Origin: Candidatus Blochmannia sp. SNP
GTDB lineage: Bacteria > Pseudomonadota > Gammaproteobacteria > Enterobacterales > Enterobacteriaceae
Assembly (NCBI RefSeq): GCF_036549215.1
Contig: NZ_CP144371.1
Location: forward strand, 682,001 to 746,000
Length of the DNA stretch: 64,000 nt
Reading direction: 5' to 3'
Below, one piece after another: positions 1 to 9,308 of this stretch. The stretch's first letter is position 1; every line of letters starts with the position of its first letter. The position numbers and the translations under genes are program-made. The notes under the pieces were generated by a model, which was not told the origin of the DNA, searched no databases, and was given only the letters and a program-made list of their open reading frames with translations.

Positions 1-69
1 CTTTTTATTTTGAAATTAAATATTTTTATCTATTTTGTGTATACAAAAAACTATATATAATATATTATT

Positions 70-714
<645 letters not shown>

Positions 715-1185
715 TTATTGGTTCAATTGGGATTGTATGTAATTATGTATACCAATTTTTTTCATGAGATTTAATTCTGTTTCTAAAAAATCAATATGTT
801 TTTCTTCATCATTGAGAATTTGTATCATTATATCTTTAGAGATGTAATCTTGTACTGAATCAGCATATTTGATACTCTTACGCAAATTGTCAACATTGTG
901 ATATTCCATGCTAAGATCAGCATGTAAAATATCTTCAACATTTTTATTAATATTTAAGGAGTCAAATTTTCTTAAGGTAGGCGTGTTTTCTAAGAATAAG
1001 ATACGTTTTGTATAGAGGTCTGCATGATCTAATTCATCCATACATTCCTGATATTCTATATCATTAAGACGTTTCAATCCCCAATTCTTAAAGATTTTAG
1101 CATGCAGAAAATATTGGTTTACAGCCATTAATTCATCGCTTAGTAAGTTATTAAGATGAATAATAAGATGATTATCTCCTTTCAT
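715..1185 (-). CDS. bfr: Bacterioferritin, heme-ligand Met52 replaced by Leu
   Basis: Iron-storage ferritin of 24 subunits. The 156-residue product aligns over its whole length with E. coli Bfr (158 aa). Ferroxidase di-iron ligands are all present: E18, E51, H54, E94, E127 and H130. The residue that coordinates the inter-subunit heme in E. coli, Met52, is a leucine here (codon TTA, context DEL-DHAD). A good AGGAG ribosome binding site precedes the ATG. In E. coli bfr lies between tufA and the S10 operon, as it does here relative to rpsJ; bfd (bacterioferritin-associated ferredoxin) is not seen next to it. Function as an iron store is likely; heme binding is doubtful. Confidence 0.95.
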   Translation of the reverse strand: MKGDNHLIIHLNNLLSDELMAVNQYFLHAKIFKNWGLKRLNDIEYQECMDELDHADLYTKRILFLENTPTLRKFDSLNINKNVEDILHADLSMEYHNVDNLRKSIKYADSVQDYISKDIMIQILNDEEKHIDFLETELNLMKKIGIHNYIQSQLNQ

Positions 1186-1312
1186 AAATTCTCCTAAATG
1201 TTATTTTTAGTTTTGTATGTATATATTTTATAATTAAAATTATTTATTATGTTTAGATCATCTTTTTATTATAAAATTGTTAATATCTTCATAAGAAGAA
1301 TGCATGTGTAAA

Positions 1313-1385
1313 TGCTGATAAGCAGATTCGAACTGCTGACCTCACCCTTACCAAGGGTGTGCTCTACCTTCTGAGCTATATCAGC
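1313..1385 (-). tRNA. thrT: tRNA-Thr (anticodon GGT)
   Basis: A 73-nt cloverleaf on the minus strand. The acceptor stem pairs GCTGATA with TATCAGC, the discriminator is A, and the anticodon loop TTGGTAA sits on a five-pair stem CACCC/GGGTG. The T-arm GTTCGAATC is intact. No CCA is encoded. It is last of the thrU-tyrU-glyT-thrT cluster, in E. coli order. Confidence 0.96.
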
Positions 1386-1407
1386 ATAATTCAGTTATAT
1401 TATATAA

Positions 1408-1479
1408 AGTGGACAGTGGGAATTGAACCCACATCATCAACTTGGAAGGTTGAGGTAATAACCATTATACAATGCCCAC
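1408..1479 (-). tRNA. glyT: tRNA-Gly (anticodon TCC)
   Basis: A 72-nt cloverleaf with acceptor GTGGGCA/TGTCCAC (one G-U pair), discriminator U as in E. coli glyT, and anticodon loop CTTCCAA. The T-loop GTTCAATTC is intact. No CCA is encoded. It lies between tRNA-Tyr and tRNA-Thr(GGT). Confidence 0.96.
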
Positions 1480-1523
1480 TATATAATAATAACAATAATA
1501 AAAAATCAACGCATGTGATTAAA

Positions 1524-1605
1524 TGATGGGGGAAGGATTTGAACCTTCGAAGTCTACGACGACAGATTTACAGTCTGCTCCCTTTAGCCACTCGGGAACC
1601 CCATC
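1524..1605 (-). tRNA. tyrU: tRNA-Tyr (anticodon GTA)
   Basis: An 82-nt class II tRNA with a long variable arm, acceptor GATGGGG/CCCCATC, discriminator A and anticodon GTA in the stem context CAGACTGTAAATCTG. Length equals E. coli tyrU without CCA. No CCA is encoded. Confidence 0.96.
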
Positions 1606-1618
1606 ATAATTTTGAAGA

Positions 1619-1691
1619 TGCCGGCAAAAGGATTCGAACCTTTGATCTACTGATTACAAATCAGTTGCTCTTCCTATTGAGCTATACCGGC
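1619..1691 (-). tRNA. thrU: tRNA-Thr (anticodon TGT)
   Basis: A 73-nt cloverleaf with acceptor GCCGGTA/TGCCGGC, discriminator A and anticodon loop TTTGTAA on the stem ACTGA/TCAGT. It is the first gene of the four-tRNA operon. No CCA is encoded. Confidence 0.96.
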
Positions 1692-1871
1692 ATCATATTA
1701 ATTATTATTTAAAAAACGAGCATTATTTTGTTCTGATGCACACATATTTAAAAACTTCTATTATACTATTGTATTTAAGATAATTAAAATATTCAAAACA
1801 TTTTTTAAAAAATAGGTTTTTATTTTAAAGACATAAATTATAATTATAATATTCTAACTATAATATATGAT

Positions 1872-1924
1872 TATAATTAAATCTTCTATTTTGATCAAGG
1901 ATTAAAATAGAAGATTTAATTATA
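1872..1924. repeat. Perfect 21-bp inverted repeat upstream of coaA
   Basis: Arms 1872-1892 and 1904-1924 are perfect reverse complements around an 11-nt loop (1893-1903). The end of the second arm is 36 nt before the coaA ATG, and the tRNA operon starts 180 nt away on the other strand. It could act as an mRNA leader hairpin or a terminator; neither is proved. There is no T-run after it. Confidence 0.6.
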
Positions 1925-1960
1925 TAAAATATATAGATATTTTATAATGATAGAAACAAT

Positions 1961-2905
1961 ATGTTACATGTTTCGTCTGCATCATTTTTAACTTTTAATC
2001 GTAAAGAATGGGCATCTTTTCGAGATAATATGCCATTGATATTATCTCGAAAAGAAATTCTAAATTTAAGAGGTATAAATGATAATCTTTCTATAAATGA
2101 AGTAGTAGAAATCTATTTACCATTATCTAGATTAATTAATTTATATATTCATTCAAATATAAGACGACAAAATGTTTTGGAGCAGTTTTTAAATACTCAA
2201 AATCAACGTATACCATACGTTATTGGTATTGCTGGTAGTGTTTCAGTAGGGAAAAGTACTACAGCCAGAGTATTACAAGCGCTGCTTAGTAGATGGCCCG
2301 AACACCGTGTGGTAGAATTAGTAACGACTGATGGATTTTTATATTCTAATAAAATATTAAAAAAACGGCATTTAATGAAAAAAAAAGGTTTTCCACAATC
2401 TTATGATATTGCTAGTTTGGTAAATTTTATTTCAAAAATAAAATCTGGAAAGGTACGATCAATGACAATTCCTGTATATTCTCATATAAAATATGACATT
2501 ATTCCTCATGTTCAACAGATAATTTATAAACCGGATATTCTTATTTTAGAAGGATTAAATGTCTTACAAACTAACTACGATTATAATTATAATTTACCTT
2601 GTGTTTTTGTATCTGATTTTGTTGATTTTTCTATTTATGTTGATGCCCCCGAACATTTACTACAAGAATGGTATATTGATAGATTTTTAAAATTTTGTTG
2701 CAGTACTTTTTCTCATCCTGATTCTTATTTTTATCGTTATACTCAATTATCTAAAAAAAAAATAATTTCTATAGCTTCAAAATTATGGACTAAAATAAAT
2801 GGGCTTAATTTACAAAAAAACATTTTACCTACTCGCGAACGAGCAAATTTAATTTTGAACAAAGGTATTAACCATACAGTAGATAATGTTCAGTTAAGAA
2901 AATAA
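1961..2905 (+). CDS. coaA: Pantothenate kinase (type I)
   Basis: ATP-dependent phosphorylation of pantothenate, the first and rate-controlling step of coenzyme A synthesis. The 314-residue product matches E. coli CoaA (316 aa) end to end. The P-loop GSVSVGKST is at residues 92-100, followed by the family blocks [17 protein letters not shown] and TTDGFL. The last CoA-pathway step, coaE, is also in this window. As in E. coli, it is divergent from the thrU tRNA operon and convergent with birA. A strong hairpin lies in the leader. Identification is secure. Confidence 0.97.
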   Translation: MLHVSSASFLTFNRKEWASFRDNMPLILSRKEILNLRGINDNLSINEVVEIYLPLSRLINLYIHSNIRRQNVLEQFLNTQNQRIPYVIGIAGSVSVGKSTTARVLQALLSRWPEHRVVELVTTDGFLYSNKILKKRHLMKKKGFPQSYDIASLVNFISKIKSGKVRSMTIPVYSHIKYDIIPHVQQIIYKPDILILEGLNVLQTNYDYNYNLPCVFVSDFVDFSIYVDAPEHLLQEWYIDRFLKFCCSTFSHPDSYFYRYTQLSKKKIISIASKLWTKINGLNLQKNILPTRERANLILNKGINHTVDNVQLRK

Positions 2906-3044
2906 TAATGATTAAAGAAATAATAATTTTATTTTTTTAATTATTGTTAATAAAAATAGTTTTTATTATGAAAAATTCAGATATATCACCATATATTATA
3001 ATATGGTCCTATCCTGGCAGGAAACTTTTAATAGAATTTAGATT

Positions 3045-3893
3045 TTAGGGTAAACAAACAGAAATATTATCTCCTGTATAATATCCTATTAAATCTGATT
3101 GATCTACTATTAATGCTCCATGCATGTTGATTCCAAGAGCCGTGCCGTATATTATACGGTTGCCAATTAACAGTGTTACTGGTTTATTATATAAATAATC
3201 AAAAATTTTCCAGTAAGACATAAATGGATCAAATCCAAAACGTATAAAATCTTTTAATTTCTTATGTAATGTATTAATAAGCGTTGCTACTAAAATATTT
3301 CGATCAATCATAATTCCAATATCTTTTAGAGTAGTCCAATTTTTACCAATTTGTTTATTTAATGTTGTACTCGTGCGTATAGATAAGTTAATACCAATAC
3401 CTATTATTATATGGGCGATGTTATCAGTTCGTGTTATAATCTCAATTAAAATTCCTGCTAATTTTTTCCCATAAATATATAAATCATTAGGCCATTTAAT
3501 TTTAATTTGAGATACGCCCAAATTTTTTAATATTCTTGCTACAATAATACTTATCATTATACTAAGTTCAGTGACTATCGGTGGGGTCTTATTTAATGTC
3601 CAATAAATGGATAAGCAAATACTTTCTCTAAAAGGTGCAACCCAAATTTTTCCTTGCCTTCCCCTCCCTTGTGTTTGATGTTCTGTAACACAAGCATCAC
3701 CAGATCTTATATATGGAATATTATCTATTATATATTGGTTTGTTGAATGTACTTCATTTAGAACAATTACTTTACCCTCAAGTAATTGTTCTAAAATCCT
3801 AAATTCATTTAAGAAAGGAGAATATGTGATAAATTTATTATTGTCGTTAAATTTTAACAAAATTTTTAAACTTCCAAAAAATAAAATTGGCAC
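3045..3893 (-). CDS. birA: Biotin-protein ligase lacking the DNA-binding domain
   Basis: Joins biotin via biotinyl-AMP to the biotin carboxyl carrier protein of acetyl-CoA carboxylase. The 282-residue product aligns with E. coli BirA (321 aa) from about its residue 69: DSTNQY-like STNQY, the adenylate-binding loop GRGRQG (GRGRRG in E. coli), KWPNDLY and the catalytic KLAGILIE. The N-terminal winged helix, about 60 residues that bind the bio operator, is absent, and only 126 nt separate it from murB, too few to hold it in another frame. The start is uncertain: the first codon is GTG, no ATG is available at the N-terminus, and an in-frame TTG at codon 12 has a better-placed GGAAG. It follows murB as in E. 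coli. Confidence 0.93.
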   Translation of the reverse strand: MPILFFGSLKILLKFNDNNKFITYSPFLNEFRILEQLLEGKVIVLNEVHSTNQYIIDNIPYIRSGDACVTEHQTQGRGRQGKIWVAPFRESICLSIYWTLNKTPPIVTELSIMISIIVARILKNLGVSQIKIKWPNDLYIYGKKLAGILIEIITRTDNIAHIIIGIGINLSIRTSTTLNKQIGKNWTTLKDIGIMIDRNILVATLINTLHKKLKDFIRFGFDPFMSYWKIFDYLYNKPVTLLIGNRIIYGTALGINMHGALIVDQSDLIGYYTGDNISVCLP

Positions 3894-4019
3894 TTATATT
3901 TTGATATTTATTTAATTTTTTATAACTGAAGATTAATTGATAAATTATATATATGATAAAAATTATAAAAACATATATAATCTTAAGTTTTTAACTAATA
4001 TAAATACGTTAATCGTTTA

Positions 4020-5054
4020 TTATATAAACAATTTTTTGGGGCTTATTTCTCCATAATTACCAATTAATCTAACTTCAGGTTGTAGATAAACATTAAATTT
4101 ATCTGCAACCTGATTATATATAAAAAGAGCTAATGCTGCAATTTCGGTTCCAGTAGCTATTTTCCTACGATTAATTAACACTAATGATTGTTTAGAATAT
4201 ATCGCTGCTTCTCCAAACACACAACCTTTTAAGTGGCAACGTTCTATTAGCCATCCTGCTAATAATTTTATTTTTCCATCTTTTTGAGAATAATAAGGCA
4301 TATTTGGATAAATTTGAAATAAACAACGTGCTATGTTAATATCTACTACTGGATTTTTAAAAAAACTACCAGCATTCCCTACTGACATAGGATCTGGTAA
4401 TTTTTTACGTCTAATTATATTAATAAAATTAAAAACTTGACGAGGTGTGACGCGATTTTTATTTAAATGAATTAATTCGTGATAATCTAGTACAGGTTTC
4501 CATTTTTTATTTAATTTTAATCCTACGGACACAATAGCATATTTTTTTAAACAATTTCTAAAAATACTATCTCTGTATTGAAAATTACATTCGGCATGAA
4601 AGAAACGAATTTTTTTTTCGTTATATAAATCTATAACATCTACATACTCACATATTTGAGATAGCTCAACTCCATAAGCGCCAATATTTTGAATGGGGGC
4701 AGCTCCTACATATCCTGGAATATATGCTAAATTTTCTAAACCTGGTATATTTTTATTTATGGTATAAGTTACTAATTCATGCCATTTTTCTCCAGCTCCA
4801 ACATGAATCCTCCATGTCATTTTATTTTCAGTAATGAAAATACCTTTTATCCTGTTTAATAATATTGTTCCAATATAGTTTTCTAAAAATAAGATATTAC
4901 TACCATCTCCTAAAATGAGAACAGGTTGTCCTTTATTATCAGCTTTTTTCCAAAACTTCAATAAAGCACATTCATTATGCACAGTTACTACATGTTTAGC
5001 GCATACGTCAATTGAAAAAGTATTTAATGATTTTAATTGAATATAATTCTTCAT
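4020..5054 (-). CDS. murB: UDP-N-acetylenolpyruvoylglucosamine reductase
   Basis: FAD-dependent, NADPH-using enzyme that makes UDP-MurNAc, the second committed step of peptidoglycan synthesis. The 344-residue product matches E. coli MurB (342 aa). The FAD-binding LILGDGSNILF is near residues 47-56, YRDSIFR holds the active-site Arg near 161, NAGSFFKNP places the proton-donating Ser at 230, and PEVR near 327 gives the catalytic Glu. It begins the murB-birA pair. On its other side comes clpB, which is not its neighbour in E. coli, so the 287-nt gap at 5055-5341 is a rearrangement boundary. Confidence 0.97.
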   Translation of the reverse strand: MKNYIQLKSLNTFSIDVCAKHVVTVHNECALLKFWKKADNKGQPVLILGDGSNILFLENYIGTILLNRIKGIFITENKMTWRIHVGAGEKWHELVTYTINKNIPGLENLAYIPGYVGAAPIQNIGAYGVELSQICEYVDVIDLYNEKKIRFFHAECNFQYRDSIFRNCLKKYAIVSVGLKLNKKWKPVLDYHELIHLNKNRVTPRQVFNFINIIRRKKLPDPMSVGNAGSFFKNPVVDINIARCLFQIYPNMPYYSQKDGKIKLLAGWLIERCHLKGCVFGEAAIYSKQSLVLINRRKIATGTEIAALALFIYNQVADKFNVYLQPEVRLIGNYGEISPKKLFI

Positions 5055-5341
5055 ATACTTATTTGTATCGAACGTTGTAACATATTAATTCTAATCTTTT
5101 TACCATTATAAAAAATGATTTAATATATTTTGATATAAAATGTGATAACACTTCATACTATAAGATATATATATATAAATTAATATGATAATTTCCAAAT
5201 ATGTAATTGATTAGCTATATACAAATAATAACCAAATACTAATAATTAAAGAATAAACTTAAATTTACACTAAGATAATTCATTTTTAATAATTTTATTC
5301 GATGATACTTGAGTAGTTGTATATTTTAAATTAATTATAAA

Positions 5342-7918
5342 TTATTGAATAAAAACAATCGCATTGTTTACAACATCTAAGGTAATATTTTTACCCGGTA
5401 GTAATTCTCCAGATAAAATTTTTTGAGATAATTCATTTTCAATATGTTGTTGTATAGCGCGCTTTAATGGACGGGCACCATATATTGGATTAAATCCGAC
5501 TTTCGATAAAAATAACAAGACTTTATTAGTAATATTAGTATTAGGATACCCCTTTTCTTCTAAACGATCACATAAATGTTGTAACTGAATTTTAGCAATT
5601 TTGATCAGATGTTCAGCGCTCAGGGGATGAAAGACTACAATTTCGTCTATCCTATTTACAAATTCTGGTCTAAAATTTCGATTAACTATATCTAATATTG
5701 TAATTTTCACTTCTTGATAATTTATGGTTCCAAATTGTTTTTGAATTAAATCTGATCCTAAATTAGATGTCATGATGACGACAGTATTACTGAAATTCAC
5801 TGTTCGTCCATGTCCATCTGTTAATCGTCCGTCATCTAATACTTGTAATAATACATTGAAAATTTCTACATGTGCTTTTTCTATTTCGTCTAATAAAATA
5901 ATAGAATATGGTCGACGACGTATTGCTTCAGTCAAATATCCCCCTGATTCATACCCAACATAACCAGGAGGAGCGCCTAACAATCTTGATACAGAATGTT
6001 TTTCCATAAATTCAGACATATCAATACGAACTATTGCGTTATTAGTATCGAAAAGAAATATAGATAATGCTTTACATAATTCAGTTTTTCCTACTCCAGT
6101 AGGTCCTAAAAACATAAATGAACCGATTGGACGTTTAAGATCAGATAATCCAGAACGACTCCGACGAATGGCGTTAGATACTGCTTGTACTGCTTCATGT
6201 TGTCCAATAACTAATTGATGTAAAGTATCTTCCATATTTAATAATTTATCTTTTTCACTAGCTAACATCCTAGAAACAGGAATACCAGTCCAGCGGGATA
6301 ATACTTCAGCAATTTCTATATCAGTAACACAATTTCGTAGAAGACGTATTTTTTTATTATTATATTGTAATATTGTTGATAGTTTGTTTTCTAATTCAGG
6401 AATTTTACCATACTGCAGTTCAGACATACGAGCTAAATCACCAATACGACGTGCTTGATCAATGGCAATTTTTGCCTGTTCTAAATCAGATTTAATATTT
6501 TGAGCACTAGATAAGTAAATTTTTTCATTTTTCCAGTTTTTTTCAAGAGCAATACAATCTTGTTCTTTTTGCATTAACTCAGTAGTTAATACTTCTAATC
6601 GTTTCATACTAGCATTATCTGATTCTTTTTTTAATGCTTGTTGCTCTAATTTTAGCTGTATAATACGTCGTTCTAATCTATCTAATTCTTCTGGTTTAGA
6701 ATCTATTTGTATACGAATACTAGAAGCCGCTTCGTCAATTAGATCAATGGCTTTATCCGGTAACTGACGATCAGAAATATATCGATATGATAAGTTTGCG
6801 GCAGCGACTATTGCTGGATCAGTAATATGAACATTATGATGTAATTCATAACGTTCTTTTAATCCACGAAGAATAGCTATAGTATCTTCAACACTAGGCT
6901 CAGCAACAAATATTTTTTGGAAACGCCTTTCCAAAGCCGAATCTTGTTCAATATACTTGTTATACTCATCAAGTGTGGTTGCTCCTACACAATGTAATTC
7001 CCCTCTAGCCAATCTTGGTTTAAGCATATTACTTGCATCCATTGCTCCATCAGTTTTACCGGCTCCAACCATAATATGGAGTTCATCAATGAATAAAATA
7101 ATATTGTCCTTTTCTTTAGATATATCATTTAATACGTTTTTTAAGCGTTCTTCAAATTCTCCTCTATATTTTGATCCTGCTAATAATGCCCCCATATCTA
7201 AAGCTAATATACGACTATTTTTTAATCCTTCTGGAACTTCACCATTAATAATACGTTGTGCTAATCCTTCTACAATAGCAGTTTTTCCTACTCCAGGTTT
7301 TCCAATCAGAACAGGATTATTTTTAGTACGTCTCTGTAATACTTGAATAGTACGACGAATTTCTTCGTCTCGACCAATAACAGGATCAAGATTACTTTTT
7401 TCTGCAAATTTAGTTATATCTACAGTAAATTTTTGTAATGCTTGACGTTGAGATTCTGCTTTTTGATCATTAACTAATCGATCATTACGTATGCAATTTA
7501 TTGCTTTTTTTATGTTTTCTATAATCACTCCAGATTTTTTTAACAAATCATTTAATATTTCATCAGATTCAATAACTGCTAAAATAAACATTTCTGATGC
7601 AATGAAAGTATCATTGTATTTCTGTGCTAATTTATCACATACATTTAATATTTTAATTAAACCACGTGAACATTGAATATCTCCTCCAGTACCTTTTACT
7701 TTCGGTAGGTAATTACATGCCTGTTCAACTGATTTAGTTAATTGATAAAGATTAGATCCAGCACGTATCAATAGCTGATATACTGATCCACTTTCTTCTT
7801 TTAAAAAAGCAAGCATCACATGAATAGATTCAACAAATTGATTATCTTTTTTAAGCGCTATAGATTGAGCATCAGAAAGCGCTAATTGAAAATGATGAGT
7901 AAAATGATCTAACCGCAT
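5342..7918 (-). CDS. clpB: ATP-dependent disaggregase ClpB
   Basis: Hexameric AAA+ chaperone that, with DnaK, pulls proteins out of aggregates. About 858 residues, E. coli size (857). Order: N-terminal repeat domain, first ATPase domain with Walker A GKPGVGKT and Walker B ILFIDELH, the long coiled-coil middle domain (about 400-525), and second ATPase domain with GPTGVGKTE and [11 protein letters not shown] chose the start at the MRLD methionine, as in E. coli; an in-frame ATG three codons earlier (7927) lies too close to the GAGGG site. A sigma-32-like promoter lies upstream. The rluD-pgeF-clpB order of E. coli is kept except that pgeF (yfiH) is lost. Confidence 0.97.
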   Translation of the reverse strand: MRLDHFTHHFQLALSDAQSIALKKDNQFVESIHVMLAFLKEESGSVYQLLIRAGSNLYQLTKSVEQACNYLPKVKGTGGDIQCSRGLIKILNVCDKLAQKYNDTFIASEMFILAVIESDEILNDLLKKSGVIIENIKKAINCIRNDRLVNDQKAESQRQALQKFTVDITKFAEKSNLDPVIGRDEEIRRTIQVLQRRTKNNPVLIGKPGVGKTAIVEGLAQRIINGEVPEGLKNSRILALDMGALLAGSKYRGEFEERLKNVLNDISKEKDNIILFIDELHIMVGAGKTDGAMDASNMLKPRLARGELHCVGATTLDEYNKYIEQDSALERRFQKIFVAEPSVEDTIAILRGLKERYELHHNVHITDPAIVAAANLSYRYISDRQLPDKAIDLIDEAASSIRIQIDSKPEELDRLERRIIQLKLEQQALKKESDNASMKRLEVLTTELMQKEQDCIALEKNWKNEKIYLSSAQNIKSDLEQAKIAIDQARRIGDLARMSELQYGKIPELENKLSTILQYNNKKIRLLRNCVTDIEIAEVLSRWTGIPVSRMLASEKDKLLNMEDTLHQLVIGQHEAVQAVSNAIRRSRSGLSDLKRPIGSFMFLGPTGVGKTELCKALSIFLFDTNNAIVRIDMSEFMEKHSVSRLLGAPPGYVGYESGGYLTEAIRRRPYSIILLDEIEKAHVEIFNVLLQVLDDGRLTDGHGRTVNFSNTVVIMTSNLGSDLIQKQFGTINYQEVKITILDIVNRNFRPEFVNRIDEIVVFHPLSAEHLIKIAKIQLQHLCDRLEEKGYPNTNITNKVLLFLSKVGFNPIYGARPLKRAIQQHIENELSQKILSGELLPGKNITLDVVNNAIVFIQ

Positions 7919-7989
7919 AACATCCATCGCCCTCTTATAATAAAATACAACACCAAATCATATTCATTTAATTAACATAAACTATGAAA

Positions 7990-8018
7990 ATATGGAGATT
8001 AAATACTCAAAATTCAAG
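7990..8018 (-). promoter_or_regulatory. Heat-shock (sigma-32 type) promoter of clpB
   Basis: On the minus strand, a CTTGAA -35 element (8013-8018) is followed after 15 nt by CTCCATAT (7990-7997). The sigma-32 consensus is CTTGAA, 13-17 nt, CCCCATNT, so only one position differs. It lies about 70 nt before the clpB start, in the otherwise gene-free DNA 7919-8224. E. coli clpB is transcribed from a sigma-32 promoter, so position and function agree. The rest of this 306-nt gap shows nothing I recognise and is where pgeF has been lost. Confidence 0.65.
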
Positions 8019-8224
8019 CATATAAATTATTAAAAATATGAAATGTGTGTGGCTGTACTCGAGTATATGTATGCAATTTATTATATGTATGACATGTAAT
8101 TATAATTAATCTAACATAATGATTTTATATGATATAATTTAAATACTTAGATTGTCGTTTGTAATAAAACAAAGTATTTACACAAAGTCTCTTTTGTAAA
8201 TAAATAGTATTGTTTAACATATTT

Positions 8225-9183
8225 TTAGTTTTTTCGTAATATATTTATTAATTTTATTATATCTTGGGGTAAAGGTATAACCCATTTCATTTGCATTTTA
8301 GTAATAGGATGATACAGTTGAAGCGTAGTTGCATGTAATGCTTGTCGATTAAAAATACGCAGATAATCATTGAGTTCATTAGACGCACCTTTAATAGAAT
8401 AAGTTAATTTTCCATACTTCTGATCTCCTAATAATGGGTGATTAATATGAGCCATATGTACACGAATTTGGTGAGTCCTTCCAGTTCCAAGGCGTACTCG
8501 AATTCTGGTATACATACTAAACGCTTCTATAGTATAGTAATACGTAATAGCTGACTTCCCCATAGGGTTTACCGCCATGCGAGTACGATGAACAGCATGT
8601 CTTTTAATTGGTTCATCTATGATTCCTTCATTATGGATAAATCTTCCAAGAACTATAGCTTCATATTCTCTAATAATTTTTTTTTTTTAAATAATTGTAA
8701 TAAGCGATGATACGCAATAACATTTTTAGCCACAACCATTAAACCAGTAGTATCTTTATCCAAACGTTGAACAATACCTGTTCTAAATACTTTGGTAATA
8801 GATGGGTATTTATATAATAAAGCATTCGATATAGTACCTGAATAGTTACCAGCTCCTGGGTGGACTACCATATTCTTCGCTTTATTTATTACTACAATAT
8901 CATTGTCTTCGTATACAATCTCAAGAGGGATATTTTGAGGAACTATACTGCTATTCTTAATATTAATAATATTTTTTATTTCAATAAATTCACCGCCCAT
9001 CATTTTTTTTTTAGGAATAATAATTGTTTGATTATTAACATTCACTTTTTTAGAAAGAATCCAACATTTTATTTGAGAACGTGAATGATTTGGTAGTAAT
9101 TCAGATAGAACACAATCTAATCGTTTTCCAGATTGAGATATCTGTACAACTATAGGTTTTATAGTATAGTATTCAGATGTCAT
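8225..9183 (-). CDS. rluD: 23S rRNA pseudouridine synthase D, frameshifted in a 12-A run (possible pseudogene)
   Basis: RluD makes pseudouridines 1911, 1915 and 1917 in 23S rRNA helix 69. The gene is split into two frames. Residues from the ATG at 9183 give the S4 domain and catalytic motif RLDKDTTG, then run out of frame at a run of 12 A on the minus strand (8677-8688) and stop at 8653. The second frame resumes at once after the run with IIREYEAIVLGRF and continues through RTHQIRVHMAH to the stop at 8225. Thirteen A would restore a protein of the family length with no gap against E. coli RluD (326 aa). The downstream half, including the 74 nt not covered by an ATG-initiated frame, is fully conserved, so the gene may still work through polymerase or ribosome slippage. 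Confidence 0.88.
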
Positions 9184-9308
9184 TATATTAATATATGGTT
9201 GAATTATTAAATTTAATTAAATTATTGTATGATATTCCGTTAAAAATGAATTCATTATATATGATCTATTAATATTTATATGCAACATGGAGTGTTAATA
9301 AAATTTTT

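Noticed and set aside
6957..7346. 129-codon plus-strand frame inside clpB
   Set aside because: Shadow of the conserved ClpB frame on the other strand.
8653..9183. Reading the two rluD frames as two separate genes
   Set aside because: They are the halves of one RluD, joined without loss at the 12-A run; neither half is a complete enzyme.
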